A stretch of 22,414 nucleotides of DNA from Silene noctiflora (GCA_009801015.1 VHZZ01000024.1:114776-137189), one strand, 5' to 3'. Counted from the stretch's first letter, positions 9,860-20,869 are shown. The notes: generated by a model not told the origin, from the sequence alone. Translations and numbers: made by a program.

Positions 9860-11559
9860 GTCTCTTATGCAGTTTTAATTGTGAATTCTTCAGGTGCAGC
9901 TCTTTAGACTTTATGGTAGTCTGTGGTAAATGTCTTGATACACAATGGGACTTGAAATTTAAAGGTATGTTTATGACATTTGACATTAAGTTGTGTTGCA
10001 TTTTTTGTTTCATTAAAATGTTTAAATTGTTAGTAATACTTCATTTATAGCTTATGTAGTTTGTAATTGGTTGTCACTGAGTAATCCTTATTCTCTTTTA
10101 GTAGAATGTAGGCAAGATTATTCCATGAGGGAATCCTGTTGATTCGTGTAGAATACTTCTAACCAAGCTGGACTTTTGGTAATCGGTAGCTTAAGTGTCG
10201 GCTGTTTTTTCTATTTAAGGAGGTGCTGAAATTGTAAACGGATGTGCTCAGTAGATTGAGTAATACTGTTATGTACCCCAAAATTCGCTCCAAAACCACT
10301 TCATTCTTTCTCCACGAGCTTTAACCATTGGAACATTTCGTCATTGATCTACTTTTTCTTACATTGGATCTGTTGTGATCACCATAGTATATTTGCTCCC
10401 ATAGAATGCTTTTCCACATGTTTAAATGATTCTATCACTGTGACACCGGAAGCCATCTTGAACGAGTGTTATAACCTTCAAATTCGGTCTTTTAGTACTA
10501 TCCTGACAAACATGTAAGAATGAGTTTAGTATGAACAATTTGCTCATATTAGCCCAAAATGTTTGTAGTTTTGTACAGGCTGTACCTACAAATGATTTGG
10601 GGGATTTTGTGAATTATTTTTTGTTTCCTTCCCTAGTGTTAATACATAAATTAGTTTTGTCACTATTTGTTGCTTGGTGGATGATTGTTTTTTTTGACGG
10701 AGATTGAGCGCATCTTATTTTCAGCCTCACGGTATTTTGTTGAATAGCATTCTGTCGTTAGATTGTGTCATGTGTCTAATTGAGATCATTTGGTTGGCTT
10801 TACAATCTGTTCACTGCTTTAGATTACTTGGATTTCTGGTATTAGATTGGTCAATGGAAGTGTTCTGTCGGACTGTCGGTCTCAATGTTTATGACGATGA
10901 CTCGATGAGAACTGCAGCATCGCTGCAAACATTTTTACTGCACATATGGGTCTTTCTTACCTTCCCCGGCCCTGGATAAGCCAGTACAATGTGCAACAGT
11001 CAATCTACGTCATGTCTAATATATTGGCTGATCCGTAGTGTACTAGTGTAGCATTGCAACATATTTGGTCTGGCAATATTGATCGATTTGATCTTTTTTT
11101 GACAGGAGTAAAAGATTGTGATTATTATTTTTGGGGAAAATATAGTCTCCCCTGAACGCCTCAATGATTTCCCCCTAAAACGTCAGAGTCAGAGTTAGCC
11201 GGAGCTTGCAAGAAGCTTTGTACAAGATCATAGACGAGAGAGCATAACCAGTGACTTGAACATGGCTTATGCTTTAACTTTCAACTGCTGGTTCAGCAAC
11301 CTGCCAAAGACAGCAGACATTACACTATTATTACTCGGGAAAATTTGTTACACGGAAGACGGGAAGAGTTTGTATGACCAACAATTCTATATCCTGCTTT
11401 CATTGCTATGTGTGTTTAATTTCCATCTTTTCCGGTTTTCATTTCGATAATTTGTCGACTCTTCATGAGTTGGTTGATTTTCATAAGCCTTCTTTTTTTA
11501 TAGACTAAAGTTGCCTGAAGTAAAGTTTTGAATTTGATCTCCTACTAAATGTGACGTCA
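9859..11559. other. Intergenic stretch, no gene seen
   Basis: Open frames at 10704-10979 and 11256-11450 lack any domain I recognise and have no convincing splice partners. The block 9895-9965 is flanked by AG and GT and could be a non-coding exon of a long SEC23 3' end, but that is unsupported. No tRNA or clear repeat was found. Confidence 0.3.
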
Positions 11560-12231
11560 TTTGCTCTTTTATGAACATGTTTTACTTTTTCACGGACTTT
11601 TTTCTATAATTTTTCTACTTCATATGCTTCTCTTAGAAACTAAGAAAAAAAAGTTCTCTCTTCCACAAGAAATTTGATAAATCCTGCCAAATGCACTCAT
11701 TATGTACTTTTTTTTTTGTTTTTTTTGTTTTTTTTTTTGGCAGCAGTAAAAACTAAACTATTACAGTCCCACATTAAACAAATAATAATTTTAATTTCAT
11801 TAACTATACATCGATTTTTTTTTCTCAAAATTAACCAAGTACAAATTCAATAGGGTAATTTTTGCAATTAGGGTTTTTGGAGGAATGGTGGCAGGGGTAG
11901 ACGACTGGTCGCCGGAAAGAGGAGAGGACAGGGTGGGGGTCGCGCGTAGGAGTACGTCCGTGGGTGTATGATTGTGTAAGGTGGCTGTTGGCGGGTGGAC
12001 GATGATCGTGCGTCGATGTGTTGGCGGTAAGGCGGTAAGGGAGGGATTATGGCCGTGGGTCAGGGTTGAGGTTGGCGACGGTGGTAGCAGATATGGGTGA
12101 GGGTGGTAGGGACGGAGGAGGGAGGTGGTGGCAGGAAAGGGTTACAATGTTTCTTTTGTTTTGTTTTATTATTTTATTTTTTTAAAAAATGAGAGGTGTA
12201 TTATGATAATTTACGTTCATAAAAGAGTAAA
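11560..12231. repeat. Possible decayed element: inverted 17-mers around a G-rich island
   Basis: GTTCATAAAAGAGYAAA is present in reverse orientation at 11560-11576 and forward at 12215-12231 (16 of 17 paired). Between them lie T-rich tracts (11708-11740, 11815-11823) and a striking G-rich block at 11880-12135 with words such as GGTGGCAGG, GGGTGGGGGT and GGCGGTAAGGCGG. The inverted pair may be the remains of terminal repeats. I see no target duplication and no coding frame. Confidence 0.35.
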
Positions 12232-12920
12232 ACATGTCCCGAGTAAGCATTACCCAAAGGTGATGCTCATAAAAGTACTAATAATAATGAATCTCGATAT
12301 TATCAAATGATGCAACATTTTCTAAAAACTAGTACTCCTATGTCAAAAGAAGATGAAATCTCTCCTCTTTAATCATTTTCCACTGACCATTGTTATTTCT
12401 GACCCCACCTCTTTTGCATTTTTCACTAAAAATTCTTAAAATTTTGTGCTTAGAACAACAAAGTTATACCTCGACTTGTATAATGCACCATTGTGCAACT
12501 GTTATACATTTATCCAAGTTTATGTGTAATTTTTCCGAACTTTTTAAAAGTTAAGTATTTTTTTCTTTTTTTTCTTTTTAGTCTGTGAGTTCATAAACTT
12601 AACAGCATCGCTCAGGTTCTTTAAAACAAAACTCAAAAACCTTAGTATAGAGCTCGAATTTTAAACCATACGACTGGTGGACGTGGTGGTATAGTCTATT
12701 AATTGCATATTTACGACAAGGCTAATGCATACACAGCTGGTCGGTTTTACGTTAAGACCTCTAATAAGTAATAACCTCCTTTTATGTTCATCTTTATTTT
12801 ATCAGTCGTCTTAAATTAAAACAATTTTAAATAAGAATTAGTGATGTTGGCATACAACCAATTCAAAGCAACAAAAGAAAGAAAAAAGTGAGACATTTCA
12901 CACTCTTTATTTGCAGCAAT
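12232..12920. other. AT-rich upstream region of the LEA_2 gene, no gene seen
   Basis: Low-complexity AT-rich DNA without a supported open frame. No confident regulatory motif was identified. Confidence 0.3.
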
Positions 12921-13092
12921 TCTCATTTGTGACGGAAGATATCCGTCACAAATGAAGACGGATACCATTTTGTGAGACAAAATGCCCATGAGAGGAGAGA
13001 GGAAAGCGAGTGGAGAGGAAAAGCAAGTGGACAAGTGGGACATTTTGTCTCACGTCTTCATTTGTGATGGATATCTTCCGTCACAAGGGAGA
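12921..13092. mobile_element. Inverted-repeat MITE in the LEA_2 promoter
   Basis: The two arms, about 12921-12983 and 13040-13092, are near-perfect reverse complements. They share TTGTGACGGAAGATATCC, TCACAAATGAAGAC and GTGAGACAAAATG in order; the left arm has a few extra bases. Each arm is itself partly palindromic (TTGTGACGGA...TATCCGTCACAA). The core of about 55 bases is purine-rich. The transcript or single strand would fold into a long hairpin. No target duplication is clear. The right end is about 100 bases before the start codon of the next gene, so it occupies the proximal promoter or leader. Confidence 0.75.
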
Positions 13093-13190
13093 CGCTTTGA
13101 TTTATTTGACTCTTATTTCCCTCCTTTCCCACACCTATACTTCCCTTCTCCCTTACACTTATCACTACTCACTACTACACCCAAAACACA

Positions 13191-13919
13191 ATGCCAAAAC
13201 CTTCTAATAATGCACACCGTCTTCCACCACAAGCTCCACCTCAACACTATCCCCAGCGCCATCCTCCGCCACCACATCATCCACAACAACACCATCCTCC
13301 ACCACCCCAACCACCCCATCGACCATCTAAACCACCTAAACCCCGTCGTACGACACTTGCCTCATGCATTGTCGCAACTGTATTCCTCATATTCATCATC
13401 ATCCTAATCTTCATCCTCTACTTTTCCCTCTTCAAACCCAAGGATCCTAAGATCAACATCGCTGCTGTCCAAATCCCCGTCTTCAACGTCTCCTCCAATT
13501 CCACCACCGTCAGCTTCACCTTCTCCCAGTACTCCTCTGTTCGTAACCCCAACCGTGCTCTGTTCTCCCATTTCGACAGCAGTTTACAGCTCCTCTACGC
13601 TGGGAATCAGCTCGCCTTCATGTTCATTCCTGCAGGTAACATCTCCGCCGGCCATACTGTCTACATGACGGCCTCCTTCTCGGTTCAGTCGTTTCCTATT
13701 ATGGCGACAGAGGTGGCTGGGAATGTCCCGGCCATGGAACTGCCGCCCGTGACTGATGGATTCGGACGAATACAGCCGACCATGGAGCTTGAGTCGAGGA
13801 TGGAGATGGTAGGGAGAGTAAGGGTGTTGTGGTTCTTTACTCATCATGTTGGGGTTACTGCTGACTGTCGTGTTTCCGTCGCCATTAATGACGGTTCTGT
13901 GATTGGCTTCCATTGTTAG
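13191..13919 (+). CDS. LEA_2 / NDR1-HIN1-like membrane protein, single exon, 242 aa
   Basis: Residues 1-55 are a basic Pro/His/Gln-rich tail. Residues 57-80 form one strongly hydrophobic membrane segment (ASCIVATVFLIFIIILIFIL). The rest is a LEA_2 domain including the family's RNPN motif (117-120), and the end DCRVSVAINDGSVIGFHC is typical of plant hydroxyproline-rich LEA_2 proteins. Expected topology is a short cytosolic tail with the LEA_2 beta-sandwich outside the plasma membrane, as in NHL proteins. N-x-S/T sites at 98, 102 and 149 agree with an exported domain. Family members take part in defence and abiotic-stress responses and membrane-cell wall contacts; a specific role is not deducible here. 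The start was chosen because it begins the long frame and follows a CT-rich leader. An inverted-repeat MITE sits just upstream. Codons are C-rich at third positions, unlike the neighbouring genes. Confidence 0.9.
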   Translation: MPKPSNNAHRLPPQAPPQHYPQRHPPPPHHPQQHHPPPPQPPHRPSKPPKPRRTTLASCIVATVFLIFIIILIFILYFSLFKPKDPKINIAAVQIPVFNVSSNSTTVSFTFSQYSSVRNPNRALFSHFDSSLQLLYAGNQLAFMFIPAGNISAGHTVYMTASFSVQSFPIMATEVAGNVPAMELPPVTDGFGRIQPTMELESRMEMVGRVRVLWFFTHHVGVTADCRVSVAINDGSVIGFHC

Positions 13920-15394
13920 TACTCGTCTTTTTTTTTTTTTTTTTTAAACTAGACTTATGTGAGACGGTTTTACATGCATTCTAGTAAAAGTATGGAATAG
14001 TAGTTGGTGAATAGATAGATAATGGTTAAAGCAAGTGTAAAAAAGTCGTTGTTAAACACCGTAATTTTCGGCAATCATTATTAGTGGTTTGTTCACTGTA
14101 ATCCAATTCACTGCAACATCCAAAATGTTAGGTTAATGTTGAATTGGTTTCGTGTGGTAACGATCTCAAACAAGTTCTTAGAGAACTCGTCTAAGAATTG
14201 ATTACTGTGGCATTCGCGGAGTAAGGCGGGGACTAGCACAAGTGGTCGTCCCTACTGAAAAACGAAAATATTAAAATATTCGTTTTTTTTTTTCGATTTT
14301 ACTATGTCACATTAATGGTTCGGCCCTGCTAAAATTTCTCATCTCCTCTAGCATCAAATCCTGACTCCGACGTAAATTGATAGAAGAAGTTCCCCACTCA
14401 TTTGCTTTGTACTACCATCACTTTTACCGTTGTAACATAATTTGAGTGTCTTGACCATTACGTTGACCAAAAAATGATGGAAAATGGTGACAAATATCCT
14501 CGAGACCACAACATTCGTAGCAACAAAGCACAATTGTCCCAACAAATTTGAAAGGAACCAAAATGGGACAGAAAACAGAAATGCAGGAAAGTAAAAACAA
14601 TGATGAAATTAAATGCGCGGGATTATCATTATCATTTCATTTCAATTTGTGTTTGTCTATTTTACTTTACAGTTTCCACTACTTTTGCTTTGTATTATTT
14701 GGAGTTTGCTTTTCTTTTCTTCTCTTAGTTTGCTTGGTTGCTTCTGCTTTTGTCTTTCATCACTTCCCTTCTTTCGCTTTTCTTAAGCTCCAAGGTTTCT
14801 GTATGTGGAGTCGTGCCTAGACCAGAGCTTTTATCGAGTTTTGTTAAGGACTCTCTCTTTTTCATCTTCTCTTCAACCTTTTCTTCTAATAGGACTGTAA
14901 AATACTTCGTAGAAATAGGAGTGCTTGTTTATTAGCACGGTAAGAGGAGAAGGTTGCTGAAGGTAAAAAAGAGAAGATCCATAACGCTCTTGCTTTAACC
15001 ACATTTGGAGCGAGGGAGTTCGGATACACATCTCTACAATATTAGATAAAGCAAAGATGATTTTCCGGTTTTTTTTTTTTTTTTTTTTTTTTGATAGAAG
15101 AAATCACATACAAATCAACATGTTCAAACACAGAATAAATGAACCAATGTAATTAACGATAATACAAACTCTAAACCACGCGTTCTGGAGAAAAAAAAAA
15201 AAATTAACAGGGGACTAGGAGCTATCGGAACAGAGTCCCTACTTCAAGGAGATATCAACGAATTGCTTCGAGCACATGAAAGAATAATATTACAGCAATC
15301 TTAATCTCTCTCAAAATGATTTAGAATCAGCTAATATGAGCCATCGTTTAAATCTAGTCGCGCAAGCGAGTTAACTCATGGATACTACTAAGTA
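13920..15394. other. Intergenic stretch between two convergent genes, no gene seen
   Basis: It contains an 18-base T run (13928-13945), a GAGACGGTTTTAC motif (13961-13973) of a dispersed repeat, an AT-rich hairpin near 14262-14290 (AACGAAAATATT and AATATTCGTT) and a 24-base T run (15069-15092). The 3' untranslated regions of the LEA_2 and hydrolase genes both end here. Open frames near 14354-14935 have no recognised domain. Confidence 0.35.
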
Positions 15395-17087
15395 CTAACT
15401 GTACAGAAAAGCCTGAGTCTTAAAATTTACCTCGGACTCAGGTTTCCACCACTGCTGAAGCGCGTGCGCTTTCTTCAAATCTATGGCATGTGTCGTGTTG
15501 ATGGTCAAACAGGCTGAAGGAAGGAGGTGGCTAGGCTCGGCCTGTTTCCCAAATGCCGTCATCACTAGTCCCCCAAGGGAATGCTGAGTCGCTAACTTCT
15601 CAATGGCCCCCACACCAAGCTTCTCCATCTTTTCTCGGTGCTGAAAGTATCCGATATACTCTGAGCATATATGATCGCCAGGGTGGACATAAAGGTTTGG
15701 GACCCATGATGACAAGGCAGAGAAAGTCTCCACTGAACGGCTTTTGTGCTGAGGCTTCTTCACGCTCATGGCAAAGGCGAGTCCAGCTGTTATCACACTG
15801 CCAGCTATGCGAATCCCATGCTTGACTCTCTCGTCTTTGATCGATTCTAATGGGGCTGAAAAGAAAGGTGGATTGAAGAAAAAGGACTCGAGGAAGGTTC
15901 CCATTGTGGCCATCTCTTTTCCAGCAAGAATTGCCATGGCGGCCCCGAGAGAGTGGCCTGCCAACCAGACATTCCTGTTTTGAGATGAAGCAACCACGTC
16001 CCGTACAGCTTGGATGGCCATTCTTGTTCGAGTTGTGTTGTGGAGCCCATGTTGGACGAGATGGAGATCGAGCTCAATATCCCGTGTCACACTACCTTTC
16101 TCGGTTAAGGTGCCTCTGAAGGCAATTATATAATGTGGGATTCCTTTATTTGAATGATTTGATTGGGGGGATGTTTTCAGTTCATATTCGTATATGGCGC
16201 CGAAGATTGAGTGGTCAACATCGTCAACAAGGCGTCTAATGAGGCGGAAATTGAAGAATTCCCACCATAAGGGAGCAAAAGCGTGCTGCGCAGTACGATT
16301 TTCTTGACGGTCTCGCTCGAGGATGTAGACCCCTGCAACAAGAGATGCTGCAACAGACCTTCGATGATGTTCATTATCCCTATAAATATTGGGAATGACA
16401 GTTAGACATCCAACAGAGTCAATTATGCTGATGGAATATTTTGCTAGGCCTTGATGCATTTTAAGACTAAAGCTATATCTCAATGAGTCTGAAAACCAAC
16501 AAAATATTACGGAGTAGTACTTTTAAGACTCAACTTAGACTCTATTTCTCGGGCATCCTCATATCATCTTAAAACATTAGGTGTAACTGTGTGAGTCATC
16601 TTTTCCCTCATATCTAAAATTCCAAAGTCTTAAAACGTCTGGTAATTTTATTTATATTGTTGGAGTATCAGCAAAATGCTCAGCTTTGAACTTAGGATAA
16701 AGTCAGGCAAAAAGGCACGACACTCGGCTCCTACCGTACATTTAGATTAGCATACACTACGATAGATGCTATTTTCTATTGTTATATGATGATGATTAAT
16801 TAAAACGCATAATCATCATCTCCTACGACCTATTATGATTCAGATGAAGTAAAAAAGCTCATATAGAAAGACCTAAGTATATGGCTAGTAATGGAATATC
16901 TAAACCAAACATGCACCCGACTACGCAGAGAAACTACAACACAACAGTATGAATACTTATCCAAGTAAGACATAGTTGGAACATAGTCTTACCAATCAAC
17001 GACTGAAAGGTGCAATGGTCCAGCAGAGATGAAATCTTCCCTGTCACTAGTTGCAACTACTAGAGCTTTATTGTCTACTTCTTCCAT
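15395..17087 (-). CDS. Class-3 lipase-fold alpha/beta hydrolase (At4g10955-like), two coding exons, 359 aa
   Basis: Exon 1 is 17087-16993 (MEEVDNKALV... to ...HLSVVD plus TG); exon 2 is 16379-15395. The GT-AG junction is phase 2, and TG plus G rebuilds Trp32, giving VVDWDNEHHRRSVAASL, which agrees with the family N-terminus. The fold has the oxyanion-side motif AFRGT (118-122) and the nucleophile elbow GHSLG with Ser175. The other triad residues are not certain; PGDH near 275 is a candidate region. Homologues are cytosolic-looking, without signal peptide, and none is visible here. In Arabidopsis the family is labelled GDSL esterase/lipase although the motif is that of class-3 lipases. The true substrate is unknown. 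An open frame continues from exon 2 into the intron to 16483, but those 35 residues look unrelated and read through the acceptor. Length matches the family (about 350 aa). Confidence 0.92.
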
Positions 17088-18715
17088 AAGACCGTGAAAA
17101 TAGTTTACTGCTAGGCACACACAAGACAGGGGTTAAAGCCTTTGAAATAACAGTAGCATAGAAGTGGCGTCACCCTATGCCGTTCAACTCCCCAAAAAAG
17201 ACATTTTAAGCTGTCAATATATATACTTGCCACTGAGTCACCGACATAAACATACATATAGCCATATAGGGAACACATTTCAAGATTGTTTAGAGAAATT
17301 TAATTGATAATTGAACTTAAATATTTTTCCAAGTAACTTCCATAACTTTAACTATTATTTAACAATAATGCATTGTATTTCACAATTCATATTGTACTTA
17401 CCACAATCAAGTTACATACAAATCCTGAAATCCGCACTTGAAAAAATATTAAGGACTTATCCCTGACATTACCTATGTAATCTAGAGTTCTTAAGCCAAT
17501 GCGATAATTACTAAATAGCTGGCAAATTTACACTCTGCTTATCAAAAGTGAATCACACACCGAGTTCGAATCAAAGACGCCAACTTTCCGCATTATTTCA
17601 TCAGTTTGATTACAACACGATTGCACTAGGCTTTTAGATTTCAATTATTCCCAGTTATTCAATGTGGAGATGCTTATAGTCCAGCAAAGTCCGAATAGAA
17701 GTACAACCTATATTCCTGAACTCGATAATCAGCTGAAAAGGAAACAAAAGACCACCTCAATACCACAACAAAGCTTTAACAAATAAAAGATACTCTCAAA
17801 AGAGAACATTTTTCTTCATTTTGCTATGTCTTTTGATAATAAAATTGTCACTCATGACAAGAAAATCGAGCCTAACCTATATACACCACCGAGCTAAAAC
17901 TCAAAACACCCACGAATGGATTGTGTATTGATACGCTCGTATTTATCCCAATGATATACTCCATACTACAGACCCTTGTTTTGTTACATTTCCAAGAACC
18001 ACAATTTCAACATAAGCCAGTAGCCACTATAGATCATGATCCCGACTATGGTATACACTATACAGCAGTGATGCAATGGTATATTCCGTACTACATATCC
18101 TTGTTTCTATACATATCCAAAGACCTCAACTTATACACCATGAATGCAATGGTATACTCCGTACTACATATCCTCCATTGATTAAAACACCCCTCATACA
18201 TCAACGAGCGGAAACTAAAAACACCCATGAACGGATAATTGATACTCCATACTATGTATCCTTACAAAAAGACCTCAATTTATGCAAATACCGACTATGG
18301 TACCCTCCAGTGAGCCACATAAGTATCTCAAAACAATGCAAAAATGAGGCAACCTATAAAAAAAAGCTTGCATATTTCAAGTAAAATTCCCTGTTCATGC
18401 TACAATTGGGTATCAGGATAATTACTAATTAGTCATTTGATCAATAATAACCATTAAATCTAAAGAATAACCTCAAAATAAACAAACTTTAGCAGCTCAA
18501 AATAATGACAACACCCCATTATAAATCAAATCCTCTTGGGTCTTGCTAAAGAATACCTTCACTAACAACTAACAACTTCAAACACCCAGAAATCTACTGA
18601 TCAAGGATCATATCATTTGATGCAGGAAAGACAAACAAATTGATGTTGTAGTAATTCAAAAAGTGGATCCAACAAGTAATTAAATATATATATAAAAAAA
18701 ACAGAAAAATGTACC
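17088..18715 (-). other. Probable 5' leader intron of the hydrolase gene
   Basis: On the minus strand a good acceptor (GCCTAGCAG) ends at 17108, leaving 20 leader bases before the ATG. A plausible donor (TTTAAG then GTACAT) lies at 18715/18714. That would make a leader intron of about 1.6 kb with the first exon above 18715. Both sites are predicted by eye. Inside lie tandem repeats (17884-18310). No coding frame is supported. Confidence 0.35.
17884..18310. repeat. Nested degenerate tandem repeats
   Basis: The word AATGGTATACTCCGTACTAC, with variants, occurs at 17950, 18075, 18148 and about 18238, followed in most copies by a CATATCCTTG/CAAAGACCTCAA stretch. A longer frame, starting AACTCAAAACACCCACGAATGG (17895) in one copy and AACTAAAAACACCCATGAACGG (18213) in the next, repeats over about 318 bases. 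CCGACTATGGTA recurs at about 18042 and 18291. Copies are diverged and unequal in spacing. Confidence 0.6.
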
Positions 18716-19303
18716 TTAAATGAATGAATGAAAAGATTAACGCCGACAGGGAAGCAAGTTTTAAATAAGGATGTTTATGAATCTTGAATGTATGGTATGG
18801 TCGTTAGGTTGTCGTTTTCTTAGAACAAAAGATGGTTCAAAACGGGTTGGTGATACACAGAGAGATATTCGCATAAATTAGATCCGAATGATTGAAAACG
18901 ACTTCTGTTTTTCGTACTTTTTTTAAAAATGGAATGAACTTTATTGCGTGACATTTATGATTTTGATACCTATCCCTAAGAAAAACTAGGGTTGACAAGG
19001 TATTACAAGAGCCTGTACATTAATAAAACGTAATTGCTTATTTATGGACGATTTTTACTCGTTATGTACTTTTTTCCATTATTTTTCCGTGGTTTACCCT
19101 TTGCCTAGAAACAAAAAAAAAAAAAAAATCTCTAATTCTCTTTCTCACAAAATTAATCAAATCCACAAAATTAGTTAAATCCGTCAAATTACAAAATTAT
19201 ATATGCTAATTTTCGCATCGATCAAGTAATAATTNTAATTCTTAATTTTNTGAATTATATTATAGAAGTATCAAATTAAGGAATTGATTTACATTAATTA
19301 AAT
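18716..19303 (-). promoter_or_regulatory. Possible first leader exon and promoter of the hydrolase gene
   Basis: If the leader intron is right, the first exon lies above 18715 on the minus strand and the promoter beyond it. I cannot place a start site. From about 19000 the DNA is AT-rich, with an A run at 19112-19127 and Ns at 19235 and 19250. Confidence 0.25.
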
Positions 19304-19640
19304 TAGGGTTTGTTTAAATCGTCGTCGACGTTGGGGTAAGGGACGACCATGAATGAGTATATAGTATACTAGTAATTGTTGTTCAGTCAGAGAATCTCAG
19401 TGATAATACATTTAAAAACATTGAAATTGTGTCATACGAATCCAAGGAGTCTTGTATACTTGTGGTGCACTTGATGTCTTGGTACATTCATCACTAAATT
19501 GTTGGGCGTCCGTTGGCAGTTGTGGGACAGAAAGGGTGTCCGAAAAATAAGGGTTTGTTCAGACTGTCGTCGACGTTGGAGTGAGGATCGGCGGCCGTCA
19601 TCGATGTTGTAGTGAGGCACGGGTGTAGCCTGCCGGCAGT
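19304..19640. repeat. Direct repeats with a GTCGTCGACGTTGG core
   Basis: AGGGTTTGTTTAAATCGTCG (19304) and AGGGTTTGTTCAGACTGTCG (19550) each lead into TCGTCGACGTTGG. A third, weaker copy (GTCATCGATGTTGTAGTGAGG) starts at about 19597, directly after the second. The region is GC-richer than its surroundings and lies directly upstream of the LINE remnant, so it may be part of that or of an older element. Confidence 0.5.
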
Positions 19641-19731
19641 ACGTGAACACAACTACTTCTTTGATTTTTTGCTTTTCATTTATTCTTTCTTATTGGAGAG
19701 CAAAAACCAGTTTTCTTCCCACAATTGAGAT

Positions 19732-20765
19732 AGGGTTACTGATTTTGAGAGAGTCTTTTGTAAAAAGAGATTATGGAGGCTATCGGGTCCGACGATATGG
19801 AAAGTTTTTCTGTGGTGGATCCTTACTAATTCCCTACCCATTGGTGGTAATTTTATTCATCGTAATATCTTGGTAGATCCTTCATGTAAGCTTTGTGGTA
19901 ATGACGACACGCCTCTTGAATCAATGGTGCATCTTTTCCATGACTGCAAGGTAGCACAGAGAGTCTGGGCCTGTATGGATTTGGGTATAAGGGTATCTTA
20001 GGATTCGCATTTAGGAATTGGAAGATGGATTATTAACTAGATTCTTTATTTGGATAAATTTGAGGACGGGGTCTCTCAAGTGGTTCGTTTTCTGGCTATC
20101 TTATGATGTCTTTGGAAGGTGCGGAATAGAGCTCTGTTTCATGGAGAAGTTTTTAACCCCACGACGCTGCTTCATTTGTGGTCTGATATTGTACATACGG
20201 CTGACCAAACGACTAGTCAGGAGAAGAAGAGTAAGGAAGTCTTTTCGACTGACTTGAGGGGGCACAAGGAGGATCTTTGTGTTTGGATTCGAGAAAGTAA
20301 ACCCATCTCGGTTATTGGGTCTTCGGATTCATGCACGGGTATAAGAATTATGGTGGATGCAGGGTGGAAGGATTTTGAGACGGAGGCTATTGGATGGGTG
20401 GTCCTTGCGGAAACTGGAGCGAGACTTTCGCATTTTAGCATGGCTATTAAAGCTGAATCACCTATGCAGGCGGAAGCAATAATCGGCATTCGACAGGCCC
20501 TTATGTGGGCGAAGAGTCAGAAGATGTGGCACTTGGAGATATCCTCTGATTGTTTACCGTTGATTTGTGCTATTGCAGGAATCGAGAGTGCACATTTTCT
20601 CGTGAAGGTCATTCTGAAAGACATGCAGCTTTTTTATCCTGATTTTCATTGACTGTCTTTTAGTTATATTCTGAGTCGTTTAATATTATTGCCCATAGCC
20701 TTGCTTGTAGGGCTATGACTAGCTAGGATGCCTTTCTTTACCGTTGCCAAAATAAATAAATAATA
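19732..20765 (+). pseudogene. Dead LINE (L1-type) 3' end: zf-RVT and RNase H remnants
   Basis: In one frame from 19732 the translation shows the zf-RVT zinc-binding domain (LWRLSGPTIWKVFLWW, then CKLC and HLFHDC ligands), the following VRNRALFHG block, and an RNase H domain. The latter has MVDAGWK, QAEAIIGIRQAL and SSDCLPLI, supplying the D-E-D catalytic residues, and, after a frame shift, NIIAHSLA. This arrangement is the C-terminal end of ORF2 in plant L1-type LINEs with RNase H. In-frame stops lie at 19999, 20038, 20104 and 20650, and a shift near 20682 separates the last motif. The copy ends in an A-rich AATAAATAAATAATAAAT tail at about 20748-20766. The reverse transcriptase and endonuclease are absent, so it is 5'-truncated. 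It cannot make an active protein. Confidence 0.88.
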
Positions 20766-20847
20766 AATCTCATTTATATGCTTTACTGTTCCCCAAAAAC
20801 ACCAAGGGACAAAATTTCAATGAGATTCAAAAATACCAAAATCAAAG

Positions 20848-20869
20848 TTTTTTTTTTTTTTTTTTTTTT
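20848..20869 (+). repeat. 22-base T tract downstream of the LINE remnant
   Basis: A pure T run followed by GTAATACGGCTTCTCGAG. It could be the reversed A tail of another small retroposon, but no boxes or target repeat were confirmed. Confidence 0.6.

Noticed and set aside
9792..10013. Lys-rich small protein on the minus strand
   Set aside because: The Lys run is only the translation of the T tract.
10704..11450. Short open frames after SEC23 as a gene
   Set aside because: No domain, no coherent splicing, unrelated frames; chance open frames are expected at this length.
12982..13407. 141-aa plus-strand open frame
   Set aside because: It starts inside the MITE and overlaps the LEA_2 gene in another frame; the His/Leu-rich text is a frame shadow of the Pro/His-rich tail.
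16380..16483. N-terminal extension of the hydrolase starting at 16483
   Set aside because: The residues do not resemble the family, and a splice acceptor plus a matching upstream exon explain the real N-terminus.
17884..18310. CRISPR-like or regulatory repeat array
   Set aside because: Unit length and spacing are irregular, copies are diverged, and the context is a plant intron.
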